Source of the DNA: Billgrantia desiderata
GTDB taxonomy: Bacteria > Pseudomonadota > Gammaproteobacteria > Pseudomonadales > Halomonadaceae
Length of the DNA: 64,000 nucleotides
Reading direction: 5' to 3'
Assembly: GCA_011742915.1 (NCBI GenBank)
Contig: JAAQTN010000008.1
Location: forward strand, 1 to 64,000
Made by a program: the position numbers and the translations under genes
The notes under the pieces: generated by a model
Seen by the model: the letters and a program-made list of their open reading frames with translations, nothing else
Database searches by the model: none
Told to the model about the DNA's origin: nothing
In this document: in pieces, positions 53,594-60,941 of the stretch
Layout: each line of letters starts with the position of its first letter
Numbering within the stretch: the first letter of the stretch is position 1

Positions 53594-53629
53594 ACGCCGC
53601 CCAACCGGGCGGCGTCCTTCCTCTTTTTT
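53594..53629 (+). terminator. Rho-independent terminator after the aldehyde dehydrogenase gene
   Basis: ACGCCGCCC (53594-53602) and GGGCGGCGT (53607-53615) form a perfect 9-bp stem with an AACC loop, and a T-run ends at 53629. Confidence 0.8.
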
Positions 53630-53726
53630 CGAGAGTGGCCCACCACTCCAGGCCCTGGCGATTGCGTTGATTCCGTCTTCGGCAACTGCCGTCCGACACG
53701 ACAGGAGAGATAAGGAGAGCAAGGCT

Positions 53727-54755
53727 ATGGACAAGACGATGAGAGCCGCCGTGGTGCGCAAGTTCGGCGAACCGTTGGCCATCGAGGAGGTCGAGGTACC
53801 GCGTCCCGGCCCCGGCGAGGTGCTGGTCAAGATCGCTGCCTCCGGTGTATGCCATACCGACCTGCACGCCGCCCACGGCGACTGGCCGGTCAAGCCCAAT
53901 CCGCCCTTCATTCCCGGCCACGAAGGCGTGGGCCACGTCGCCGCCGTCGGTGCCGGGGTCAAGCACCTCAAGGAGGGCGACCGTATCGGCGTGCCCTGGC
54001 TGCACTCCGCCTGCGGCCACTGCGAGCACTGCCTGGGTGGCTGGGAAACCCTGTGCGAGTCGCAGCAAAACACCGGCTATTCGGTCAACGGCGGCTTCGC
54101 CGACTACACCCTGGCGGTGGCGGACTACGCCGGCCACCTGCCGGACAATGTCGGCTTCGTCGAGGTTGCCCCGGTGCTGTGCGCCGGTGTCACCGTCTAC
54201 AAGGGGCTCAAGGTCACCGACACCCGCCCCGGCCAGTGGGTGGTCATTTCGGGCATCGGCGGCCTGGGCCACATGGCGGTGCAGTACGCCAAGGCCATGG
54301 GACTGAACGTGGCCGCGGTCGACATCGACGACGCCAAGCTGGCGCTGGCCGAGCGGCTGGGGGCGAGCGTGACGGTCAACGCTGCCAAGACCGATCCGGT
54401 GGCCTATCTCAAGAAGGCCATCGGTGGCGCCCACGGCGTGCTGGTCACGGCGGTGTCGCCCAAGGCCTTTGAGCAGGCCCAGGGCATGGTACGCCGCGGC
54501 GGCACCATCTCGCTCAACGGCCTGCCGCCCGGCGACTTCCCGCTGCCGATCTTCGAGACCGTGCTCAACGGCATCACCGTGCGTGGCTCCATCGTCGGCA
54601 CCCGCCAGGACCTGCAGGAGTCGTTCGACTTCGCCGGCGAGGGCAAGGTCAAGGCCACGGTGAGCACCGACCGCCTGGAGAACATCAACGACGTCTTCCA
54701 GCGTCTTCACGAAGGCAGGATAGAAGGCCGGGTGGTGCTCGACCTGGCCAGCTGA
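53727..54755 (+). CDS. Zinc-dependent alcohol dehydrogenase (AdhP type)
   Basis: This 342-residue MDR-family enzyme has the catalytic zinc ligands in [16 protein letters not shown] and [13 protein letters not shown]. The structural zinc cysteines lie in [18 protein letters not shown], and the NAD motif is [19 protein letters not shown]. It interconverts alcohols and aldehydes in the cytoplasm with NAD. It follows the aldehyde dehydrogenase with its own upstream AAGGAG site. An upstream in-frame start in the gap is not supported by homology. Confidence 0.92.
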   Translation: MDKTMRAAVVRKFGEPLAIEEVEVPRPGPGEVLVKIAASGVCHTDLHAAHGDWPVKPNPPFIPGHEGVGHVAAVGAGVKHLKEGDRIGVPWLHSACGHCEHCLGGWETLCESQQNTGYSVNGGFADYTLAVADYAGHLPDNVGFVEVAPVLCAGVTVYKGLKVTDTRPGQWVVISGIGGLGHMAVQYAKAMGLNVAAVDIDDAKLALAERLGASVTVNAAKTDPVAYLKKAIGGAHGVLVTAVSPKAFEQAQGMVRRGGTISLNGLPPGDFPLPIFETVLNGITVRGSIVGTRQDLQESFDFAGEGKVKATVSTDRLENINDVFQRLHEGRIEGRVVLDLAS

Positions 54756-54789
54756 AAGGTTGCTCTCTCGTCGCCTGAGCTGGCGGCGT

Positions 54790-56034
54790 TCAGGCGCGAC
54801 TCCGGTCGCGCCATTTTTTTTCCACCCCTAGCAGCTCGGCTTCACTTCGACGACGCAAGAGCACGTCCCATCCCACGGCGACTGCCAGCAGCACGAAGCC
54901 ACTCAGCTCCAATGCCATGTCGTAATCGATAAATAAAGCGTAGAGCACCAGCAACGCTGCGCCGGCTGCCGTCAGAGCGGGCCACGGCGTATGATGCCGG
55001 CGAATGCCCGTCGCTACCATGGCCAGGGTCAGCAACACCAAGGCGGCAATGGTACCGGCCCAGAGGCCTTCGTCGAGGGTCAGGTGAACGCCCAGCAGCG
55101 GCAGCAGGGCCACCAGTGCCAGGGTGCCGTAGCAGCTCAACAGGGCCAGCAGCCAGGCCAGCATTCCAAGCAAGCCCCGGCGATACCACAGTCGCAGCCA
55201 GCGTCGCGGATCGAGACGACGCCACCAGCGCTGAAGCCAGGCGGGTTTGTGAGCACCACGGCGCATGCCGATTTCGACGGAGTGCGCGCCGAAGCCGGCG
55301 GCGATCTCACGGGTCTGGGCGCTGGGGCTCAGCGCAAAGTAGTCATGACTGCCGACGATGGTGACGTCTTCGAAGCCGGCTTCCTCGAACAGTGCCAGCA
55401 GTTCCTCCTTCACCGTGGCGCCCACCACGCACTCCACCCATAGGCGTGGGTCTTCATGGCAGTCCACCGATACCGGGCGATGGATCACCACGTCGGCAAG
55501 CTGTACGCGACCGTGGGGTTTGAGTACGCGAAACATCTCGGCAATGGCAAGGCGCTTGTCCGGCACCAGGTTGAGCGCGCCGTTGCTGGTGATACTGTCG
55601 ATGCTGGCGTCCGGTAGCGGCAGCTGTTCGGCGGAGCCTTGAACCACGGCCAGGTGATCGATGGCGTGGCGCTCGGCGGCTTGCTGAAGCCGGCGGGTCA
55701 TGGCGGCCGTCAGGTCGAGGGCGATGACATGTCCCTGGGGGCCGGTCAGTTGACGCGCGATCAGGGCGTCACCGCCCGCCCCGGCGCCGATGTCCAACAC
55801 CCGGTCGCCGCGGCGGATGGCTTCGGCGCGAAACGGGCAACCGACGCCGGCAAAGGCATCGCTGACCTCGGTGGGCAGGGTGGCCAGCCGCTCGGGGGCA
55901 TATCCCAGCCGGCGGCTGGCGTCGGCACCGACCGGAAAGTGAAAAGGTGAGGCGGGTCGATCCGCCACGGCGGTGTACATCTGCTGCACCGCGGTCAGGA
56001 TCTGGGGGCGGGAGTAACCGAGTATGGCCACCAT
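54790..56034 (-). CDS. ArsM-like SAM methyltransferase fused to a MerC-like membrane domain
   Basis: This 414-residue protein joins a class I methyltransferase (about residues 20-265) to a C-terminal membrane region (about 287-400). The SAM motif VLDIGAGAGGDALIA, the preceding GVGCPF, and the cysteine in ECVVGATVKEELLALFEEAGFEDV resemble arsenite methyltransferases. The membrane part has four helices, starting LLGMLAWLLALLSCYGTLALVALLPLLG, split by loops, like MerC. Such a fusion suggests methylation coupled to membrane handling of a metalloid or toxic small molecule. It is the third gene of the sigma-anti-sigma operon, 12 bases after the anti-sigma stop. The substrate is unproven. Confidence 0.82.
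   Translation of the reverse strand: MVAILGYSRPQILTAVQQMYTAVADRPASPFHFPVGADASRRLGYAPERLATLPTEVSDAFAGVGCPFRAEAIRRGDRVLDIGAGAGGDALIARQLTGPQGHVIALDLTAAMTRRLQQAAERHAIDHLAVVQGSAEQLPLPDASIDSITSNGALNLVPDKRLAIAEMFRVLKPHGRVQLADVVIHRPVSVDCHEDPRLWVECVVGATVKEELLALFEEAGFEDVTIVGSHDYFALSPSAQTREIAAGFGAHSVEIGMRRGAHKPAWLQRWWRRLDPRRWLRLWYRRGLLGMLAWLLALLSCYGTLALVALLPLLGVHLTLDEGLWAGTIAALVLLTLAMVATGIRRHHTPWPALTAAGAALLVLYALFIDYDMALELSGFVLLAVAVGWDVLLRRRSEAELLGVEKKWRDRSRA
54793..54821 (+). terminator. Rho-independent terminator after the zinc alcohol dehydrogenase
   Basis: GGCGCGAC (54793-54800) and GTCGCGCC (54805-54812) form an 8-bp stem with a TCCG loop followed by a run of eight T. It lies inside the 3' end of the convergent methyltransferase gene. 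Confidence 0.8.
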
Positions 56035-56046
56035 GCTGCGTTCTCC

Positions 56047-56310
56047 TCACGGGTTCCTGCCGGGGTCGGGTTCGTCGAAGCCGTCGAGCAGGGTCCTGAT
56101 GCGCTGGTGTAGCCGAGGCGGGGCTTTCGCCGTGGCGGTGGCTGCCACCCGGGCACGCAGTCGACGTTCGAATTCGGCACGCGTGAAACAATCGCGGCAG
56201 CGTGCCAGATGCCATTCGATATCGGTCGCTTGCTGGGAATCGAGCTCCCGGTCGAGGTAGTCGAAGAGTCGTTCGATGACCTCTTCGCAGCTCATTGCCC
56301 TGGGATTCAT
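56047..56310 (-). CDS. Soluble zf-HC2 anti-sigma factor
   Basis: This 87-residue protein has the zinc anti-sigma pattern H-x3-C-x2-C in HLARCRDC within SCEEVIERLFDYLDRELDSQQATDIEWHLARCRDC, split as usual by short helices. No membrane helix is present, so it is a cytoplasmic anti-sigma factor, of the kind that often senses redox state or zinc. It overlaps the ECF sigma gene by 4 bases (ATGA), which ties their stoichiometry. It also precedes the methyltransferase fusion in the same operon. Confidence 0.87.
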   Translation of the reverse strand: MNPRAMSCEEVIERLFDYLDRELDSQQATDIEWHLARCRDCFTRAEFERRLRARVAATATAKAPPRLHQRIRTLLDGFDEPDPGRNP

Positions 56311-56930
56311 TCTCGTGTCCCTCCCTCTTTGTTGCCGAGCACAACGCCTGCTTCCCTGGCCTGGTCCCAAAGCATCTTCTGCAAACGGGAGCGTGCCCGG
56401 CTCAATCGCGAGCGCACGGTGCCTACCGGAATGCCGAGCAGTCTCGCGACTTCTTCATACGTATAGCCCTGCACCTCGACCAGCACAATCGTCACCCGAT
56501 AGGCATCGGGCAGCGCATCGAGGGCCCGCTCGAGGTCCTCCTGCAGGAGGCCGTTGAAGAACTGCTCTTCGAGACTTCCCCACCACAGCAGAAAGGGCTG
56601 ATGCAGCTGCTGGAAAAGCGTGAAGCTGGCGCTGTCGAGTTCGCTGGGTTCGGTGATGTCGGCACTGGCGCTCTGCGGGCGGCAGCGACGCCGTCGCCAC
56701 TCGCTGATGAAGGTGTTGGTGAGAATATGAAACAACCAGCCTTCGAAGCGCTCGGGGTCTTGCAGCCGGCCGAGCTGGCTCCAGGCCTTGGCCACGGCCT
56801 CGGCAACGACATCCTCGGCATCGGCGGGGTTGCGGGTCAGGCGCAGCGCCGTGCCGTATAGACGGTCCAACAGCGGCGCCAGGCGCCGCTCGAACCACTC
56901 CCGCCGACTGGCGGTATCGTCGAAGCGCAT
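56307..56930 (-). CDS. ECF-type RNA polymerase sigma factor
   Basis: This 207-residue sigma factor has region 2 (LYGTALRLTRNPADAEDVVAEAVAKAWSQLGRL, then FEGWLFHILTNTFISEWRRRR) and region 4 (ALPDAYRVTIVLVEVQGYTYEEVARLLGIPVGTVRSRLSRARSRLQ). It would recognise promoters with a GGAAC -35 and CGTC -10. Exactly such sequences occur in mirror image in the divergent region 57063-57126, pointing to autoregulation. It is co-transcribed with its anti-sigma gene. A longer upstream reading crosses the promoter and was rejected. Confidence 0.9.
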   Translation of the reverse strand: MRFDDTASRREWFERRLAPLLDRLYGTALRLTRNPADAEDVVAEAVAKAWSQLGRLQDPERFEGWLFHILTNTFISEWRRRRCRPQSASADITEPSELDSASFTLFQQLHQPFLLWWGSLEEQFFNGLLQEDLERALDALPDAYRVTIVLVEVQGYTYEEVARLLGIPVGTVRSRLSRARSRLQKMLWDQAREAGVVLGNKEGGTRE

Positions 56931-57062
56931 GATCGTTCCCGTGGCAAGCGGGCTTCCGGCGATGGGCGAAGCCCCCGGCTGGCAGGGCAAGGAACCGGCC
57001 ACTGTCATGGCGATACCTCTTGAAGCTTGGCTCGCTCGCCCCTGCTGGGCAAGCGCACATCG

Positions 57063-57126
57063 CCAGGACGCGTCATCCCCACGTTCGGTTCCCATGGGAA
57101 CCCTTTCTCCGTGCGCTGCGTCCTGG
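57063..57126. promoter_or_regulatory. Mirror-symmetric divergent ECF promoter pair
   Basis: GGTTCCCATGGGAACC at 57087-57102 is a perfect 16-bp palindrome that carries a GGAAC -35 on each strand (plus 57097-57101, minus 57092-57088). Exactly 17 bases further on, each strand reads CGTC (plus 57119-57122, minus 57070-57067). The flanks CCAGGACGC (57063-57071) and GCGTCCTGG (57118-57126) are also exact complements. The two promoters serve the sigma/anti-sigma/methyltransferase operon and the second methyltransferase/cupin operon. Confidence 0.85.
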
Positions 57127-57178
57127 CCGTACGGCACCAGGCGGTGCCGTCCATATCAGCCGAACAGGAGCAAGCGTA

Positions 57179-57970
57179 ATGAGTGACATGACAAATACAG
57201 CGGCCGCCAGCGTGGACCGCCGGGAGCTGGAGGAGCGCGTCAAGGCGATGTATCGCGAGGTGGCCGAAGCGCCCGCAGGAGAGTTCCATTTCGAGATGGG
57301 GCGCCCTCTGGCCGAGCGGCTCGGATACGATCCGCTCGGCCTGGACCGGATCCCGGCGGCGGCTATCGCCTCCTTCGCAGGGGTGGGCCATTTTCACGAT
57401 CTGGCTGCCATACAGCCCGGCGAGACGATACTCGACCTCGGTAGCGGCTCCGGCATGGACAGCCTGCTGGCGGCACTGGCCACGGGGCCGGGCGGACAGG
57501 TGCTGGGGCTCGACATGACCGAGGCCCAACGCGGAAAGGCCGAGCGGCTGGCGCGCGAAGCCGGCTTCGAGCAGGTCACCTTTCATGCCGGCTATATCGA
57601 GTCGCCGCCCTTCGCCGATGCCAGCGTCGATGTGGTGATCAGCAATGGCGTGATCAACCTCTCCGCCGACAAGGCCAAGGTGTTTGCCGAGGCGGCGCGG
57701 GTGCTGCGCCCCGGTGGACGCCTGGCGCTGGCCGACATCGTCACCGAAACGGCGCTGCCCGAGAGCGTCTCCTGCAATGCCACCCTCTGGGCAGCCTGCA
57801 TCGGTGGCGCCCTGCAGCAGGATGCCTATCGTGCAGCCATCGAGGCGGCCGGGCTGCAGATCGAGGTCTGGCGCGAGCATCCCGAGTACCGCTTCCTGAC
57901 CGCGTCGGCCCAGGCGGCCTGCGCTACCTACGGGGTCAAGAGCATCTCGCTGCTGGCGATCAAGCACTGA
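57179..57970 (+). CDS. ArsM-like SAM methyltransferase (second paralogue)
   Basis: This 263-residue protein has the SAM-binding motif ILDLGSGSGMDSLLAAL (near residue 85), followed by LGLDMTEAQ and NGVINLSADKAKVFAEAARVLRPGGRLALADIV. A cysteine lies in WAACIGGALQQDAYRAAIEAAG, aligned with the CxxGA cysteine of arsenite methyltransferases. The GCG-type cysteine near the SAM site is absent here (GVGHFH), so it is not a standard ArsM. It resembles the methyltransferase half of the gene at 54790. It starts 49-60 bases after the divergent ECF promoter. Confidence 0.85.
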   Translation: MSDMTNTAAASVDRRELEERVKAMYREVAEAPAGEFHFEMGRPLAERLGYDPLGLDRIPAAAIASFAGVGHFHDLAAIQPGETILDLGSGSGMDSLLAALATGPGGQVLGLDMTEAQRGKAERLAREAGFEQVTFHAGYIESPPFADASVDVVISNGVINLSADKAKVFAEAARVLRPGGRLALADIVTETALPESVSCNATLWAACIGGALQQDAYRAAIEAAGLQIEVWREHPEYRFLTASAQAACATYGVKSISLLAIKH

Positions 57971-58005
57971 GTAGCGGGATCTTCATATCGAAGAGGAGTG
58001 AAACC

Positions 58006-58443
58006 ATGAAAACGATCATCACGCCCATCGCACTGGCCTTTGGATTGGCTGCGGTCCTTCCACCCTGGGCACTCGCCCAGGACAACGCCTTGCCGGAGGG
58101 ATTCGCGACCTCACCGGTGTTGAAGACGACCGTGACCCGCGATGGCGATACCATCGCTTGGCCGGAGGGGACGCCCGAGATCGTCTCCGTGATCGGTACC
58201 ATTGAGCCGGGCGGCAGGACGCCACTGCATCAACACCCGGTGCCCGTCTATGTCTTCGTGCTCGAAGGTGAGGTGGAGCTGCGCACGGAGGGTGGCGATC
58301 CTCATGTGTACGGCACGGGAGAGGCCTATGTCGAAGCGCTCAATCGCGATCACCAGCTCTTCAACGTGAGCGACAGCGATGCCAGGATTCTGGTGGTGTT
58401 CGCCGCAGCGGAGGGGCAGCCCACCACGGTGGCCAGCGAGTGA
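58006..58443 (+). CDS. Periplasmic cupin domain protein
   Basis: This 145-residue protein has a signal peptide (ending near PPWALAQ, about residue 25) and one cupin domain. The first motif reads GGRTPLHQHPVPVYVFVLEGEVEL, with HQH as metal ligands. The second motif region reads TGEAYVEALNRDHQLFNVSD, with a further histidine. Such small cupins bind a metal and often a toxic organic or metalloid compound. It lies 35 bases after the second methyltransferase and is probably co-transcribed from the ECF promoter. The function is unknown. Confidence 0.83.
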   Translation: MKTIITPIALAFGLAAVLPPWALAQDNALPEGFATSPVLKTTVTRDGDTIAWPEGTPEIVSVIGTIEPGGRTPLHQHPVPVYVFVLEGEVELRTEGGDPHVYGTGEAYVEALNRDHQLFNVSDSDARILVVFAAAEGQPTTVASE

Positions 58444-58589
58444 CCGCTGTGGCAGTTGTCGCGGGGGAGGCGACCCCGCGGCAACTGCACTGGATGGTAA
58501 CGTGCAGGGTGATGCCCGTCGGGGCGGTGCTGTTGCAGTCGTGAGATAGCGCGCTAGCATGGCGGAAACCCCGCACGAGGAACGCCATC

Positions 58590-59009
58590 ATGTGGCATCA
58601 GCAGGAACTGCGCCTGGCGCCGCGCTCGCGCGGCTTTCATCTGATCACCGACGAGATCGCCACAGCGCTGGCCGAATTGCGCGAGGTAAAGGTCGGCCTG
58701 CTGCATCTGCAGCTGCTGCACACCTCGGCCTCGCTGACCCTCAACGAGAACGCCGACCCGGACGTGCGCCACGACCTCGACGCCTTCCTGCGCGAACGCA
58801 TCCCGGGGGATCTGCCCTATTTCCGCCACACCCTGGAGGGGCCGGACGACATGCCCGCCCACGTCTGCGCCAGCCTGCTCGGCACCCAACTGACCCTGGC
58901 GGTGCGCGACGGTCGCCTGGCGCTGGGCACCTGGCAGGGCATCTGGCTCGGCGAGCATCGCGACCACGGCGGGGCGCGGCGGCTGATCGCCACGCTGCAG
59001 GGCGAGTAG
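58590..59009 (+). CDS. YjbQ family protein (UPF0047)
   Basis: This 139-residue protein matches the YjbQ/UPF0047 fold. Marker motifs are [41 protein letters not shown] with the H-x-SAS core, and [19 protein letters not shown] at the end. E. coli YjbQ has weak thiamin phosphate synthase activity, but the real role of the family is not settled. It stands alone, convergent with the SulP gene with a 6-base gap. Confidence 0.88.
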   Translation: MWHQQELRLAPRSRGFHLITDEIATALAELREVKVGLLHLQLLHTSASLTLNENADPDVRHDLDAFLRERIPGDLPYFRHTLEGPDDMPAHVCASLLGTQLTLAVRDGRLALGTWQGIWLGEHRDHGGARRLIATLQGE

Positions 59010-59015
59010 CGCGTT

Positions 59016-60761
59016 TCAAGCGGCCGGCGCGGCCAGCCACTGCTCGGCCAGCCGGCGGGCCTGGGCGGGCTGGCGCACGGCGGCCAGGCGCCCGGCCTGA
59101 CGCTTGACGCCGGCGCGCTTGAGCTTGAGTACCATGCGCGCCGGCATGCCGATGAAGATCAACCCCACCTGGCGCGCACTCAGTTCCTCGACCAGCGACT
59201 GCAGGGCAACGATGGCCGTGGCATCCAGGCTCGGCACGTCGCGCATGTCGAGCATCACCACCCGCACCTCGGGGTCCACCACCCGCAGCGACGATACGGC
59301 CTTCTCCGCGGCGCCGAAGAACAGCGGCCCGTTGATGTCATACAGCGCTACCTGGCGCGGCAGGTCGCGGCTCTCCTCGTCGTGGCCCGGCTCCAGGCGG
59401 CGGGCATGGGTCAGATGGGCCATGCGGCGAATGAACAGCGCCGCGGCAAGGCCGATGCCGACCGCCACCGCCAGTACCATGTCGAACACCACCGTGAGCA
59501 GGAAGCAGATCACCAGGATGGCGACGTCGCTGCCCGGCGCGCTCTTCAAGGTGTGCATGAAGTGGCGCGCCTCGCTCATGTTCCAGGCGATGATGAACAG
59601 CAGCGCTGCCAGCGCCGCCATCGGCACCAGGGCCAGCACGCCCGCCAGCGCCACCACCGCCAGCAGCACGACCAGCGCATGGATCACCGCGGCCAGCGGC
59701 GAGAAGGCGCCGCTGCGCACGTTAGTGGCCGTGCGCGCCAGCGCCGCGGTGGCGGTGATGCCGCCGAAGAAGGGGGCGGCAATGTTACCCAGCCCCTGGC
59801 CGATCAGTTCGGCATTGGGGTCGTGGCGGGTGCGCGTCAGGCCGTCGGCCACCACCGCGCAGAGCAGCGACTCGATGGCAGCCAGCATGGCGATGGCCAA
59901 GGCCGGGCCGAGCAGCTCGCGGATCAGCGCGAAATCCACCGTGAGCGGCAGACCGTCCGGCCCCGGCAGGCGCCAGGGCAGCACCAGCCCCGGGGCGAAG
60001 GGCGGAATGCCGCTGCCGCTCTGGCCCTGGTATTCCCAACTGAAACGCGAGGCAATGGTCTCGACTTCCATGCCCCACCAGGTGGCGGCCAGGGCAGCCA
60101 GCGTACCCACCGCCAGGCCCACCAGCGGGGCCGGCACCGGCAGCTTCGAGCGCGGCCACAGGATCAGCGTGCCCAGCGTGATCAGGCCGATACCCAGCTC
60201 GGCCGGCGCCAGCGAGGGCAGGGCATGCAGGATGGTCACCAGATTGTGCAGCGTGCTGTCGCCGAGCGCGACATCGTCCAGCCCGAGGAAGTCGGGCAGC
60301 TGCAGCAGCGCGATCACCACGGCGATGCCGGCGGTGAACCCGAGCACCACCGGATAGGGCACGAACTGGATCAGGTTGCCCAATCGCGCCAGCCCCAGCG
60401 CCACCAGGATCAGTCCCGCCATCAGTGTGGCGATCAGCAGCCCACCGAGACCATGACTGGCGACGATGGGGAACAGGATGACCACGAAAGCGGCGGTGGG
60501 GCCGGAGATGTTGAAGCGCGAGCCGCCGGTGAGGGCGATGATGGCGCCGGCCACGATGGCGGTATACAGACCGTGCTGCGGCGGCACGCCGGTGGCGATG
60601 GCCAGGGCCATGGAGAGCGGCACCGCGACGATACCGATGGTCAGGCCGGCCAGCAGGTCGCGCTTGAGCTCGGCCAGGCCGTAACCCTCTCGCCAGGCGG
60701 CGAGCAGCGCGCTGCCGGGCAGGGGGAATCGAAAACCGGATGGGAAGCGGGAGCGGGCCAT
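59016..60761 (-). CDS. SulP family anion transporter with STAS domain
   Basis: This 581-residue protein has a SulP membrane domain of about twelve helices (about residues 20-430) and a C-terminal STAS domain (about 455-560). Visible parts are LLAGLTIGIVAVPLSMALAIA, GGSRFNISGPTAAFVV and IAAPFFGGITATAALARTATNVRSGA split by loops, and the STAS motif LDMRDVPSLDATAIVAL. SulP carriers import sulfate, bicarbonate or dicarboxylates. The ion is not readable from sequence. Start is the ATG at 60761. A longer reading upstream lacks support. Confidence 0.9.
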   Translation of the reverse strand: MARSRFPSGFRFPLPGSALLAAWREGYGLAELKRDLLAGLTIGIVAVPLSMALAIATGVPPQHGLYTAIVAGAIIALTGGSRFNISGPTAAFVVILFPIVASHGLGGLLIATLMAGLILVALGLARLGNLIQFVPYPVVLGFTAGIAVVIALLQLPDFLGLDDVALGDSTLHNLVTILHALPSLAPAELGIGLITLGTLILWPRSKLPVPAPLVGLAVGTLAALAATWWGMEVETIASRFSWEYQGQSGSGIPPFAPGLVLPWRLPGPDGLPLTVDFALIRELLGPALAIAMLAAIESLLCAVVADGLTRTRHDPNAELIGQGLGNIAAPFFGGITATAALARTATNVRSGAFSPLAAVIHALVVLLAVVALAGVLALVPMAALAALLFIIAWNMSEARHFMHTLKSAPGSDVAILVICFLLTVVFDMVLAVAVGIGLAAALFIRRMAHLTHARRLEPGHDEESRDLPRQVALYDINGPLFFGAAEKAVSSLRVVDPEVRVVMLDMRDVPSLDATAIVALQSLVEELSARQVGLIFIGMPARMVLKLKRAGVKRQAGRLAAVRQPAQARRLAEQWLAAPAA

Positions 60762-60896
60762 GGCGATACCGAGAGAGGCGCAAGGTAACGATAACGTTAC
60801 TCCTGCATATTGCGTCGCCACAAGGCGGCAAACGTCTATGTCTTATCCGGCCAGCGCTCGCCGACTTTTCAGACTATGCCCAAGTTGCAAAAGAAA

Positions 60897-60922
60897 GCGG
60901 CGACACCCGAAGGTGTCGCCGC
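60897..60922 (-). terminator. Rho-independent terminator after the BCCT gene
   Basis: GCGGCGACACC (60897-60907) and GGTGTCGCCGC (60912-60922) form a perfect 11-bp stem with a 4-base loop. On the minus strand it is followed by TTTCTTTT, so it ends the BCCT transcript. Confidence 0.85.
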
Positions 60923-60941
60923 GCTAGGTCAAGCGAGCCGG

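Noticed and set aside
57020..57178. N-terminal extension of the second methyltransferase to 57020
   Set aside because: The extension would translate the symmetric ECF promoter. The ATG at 57179 has an AGGAG site and gives the normal family start.
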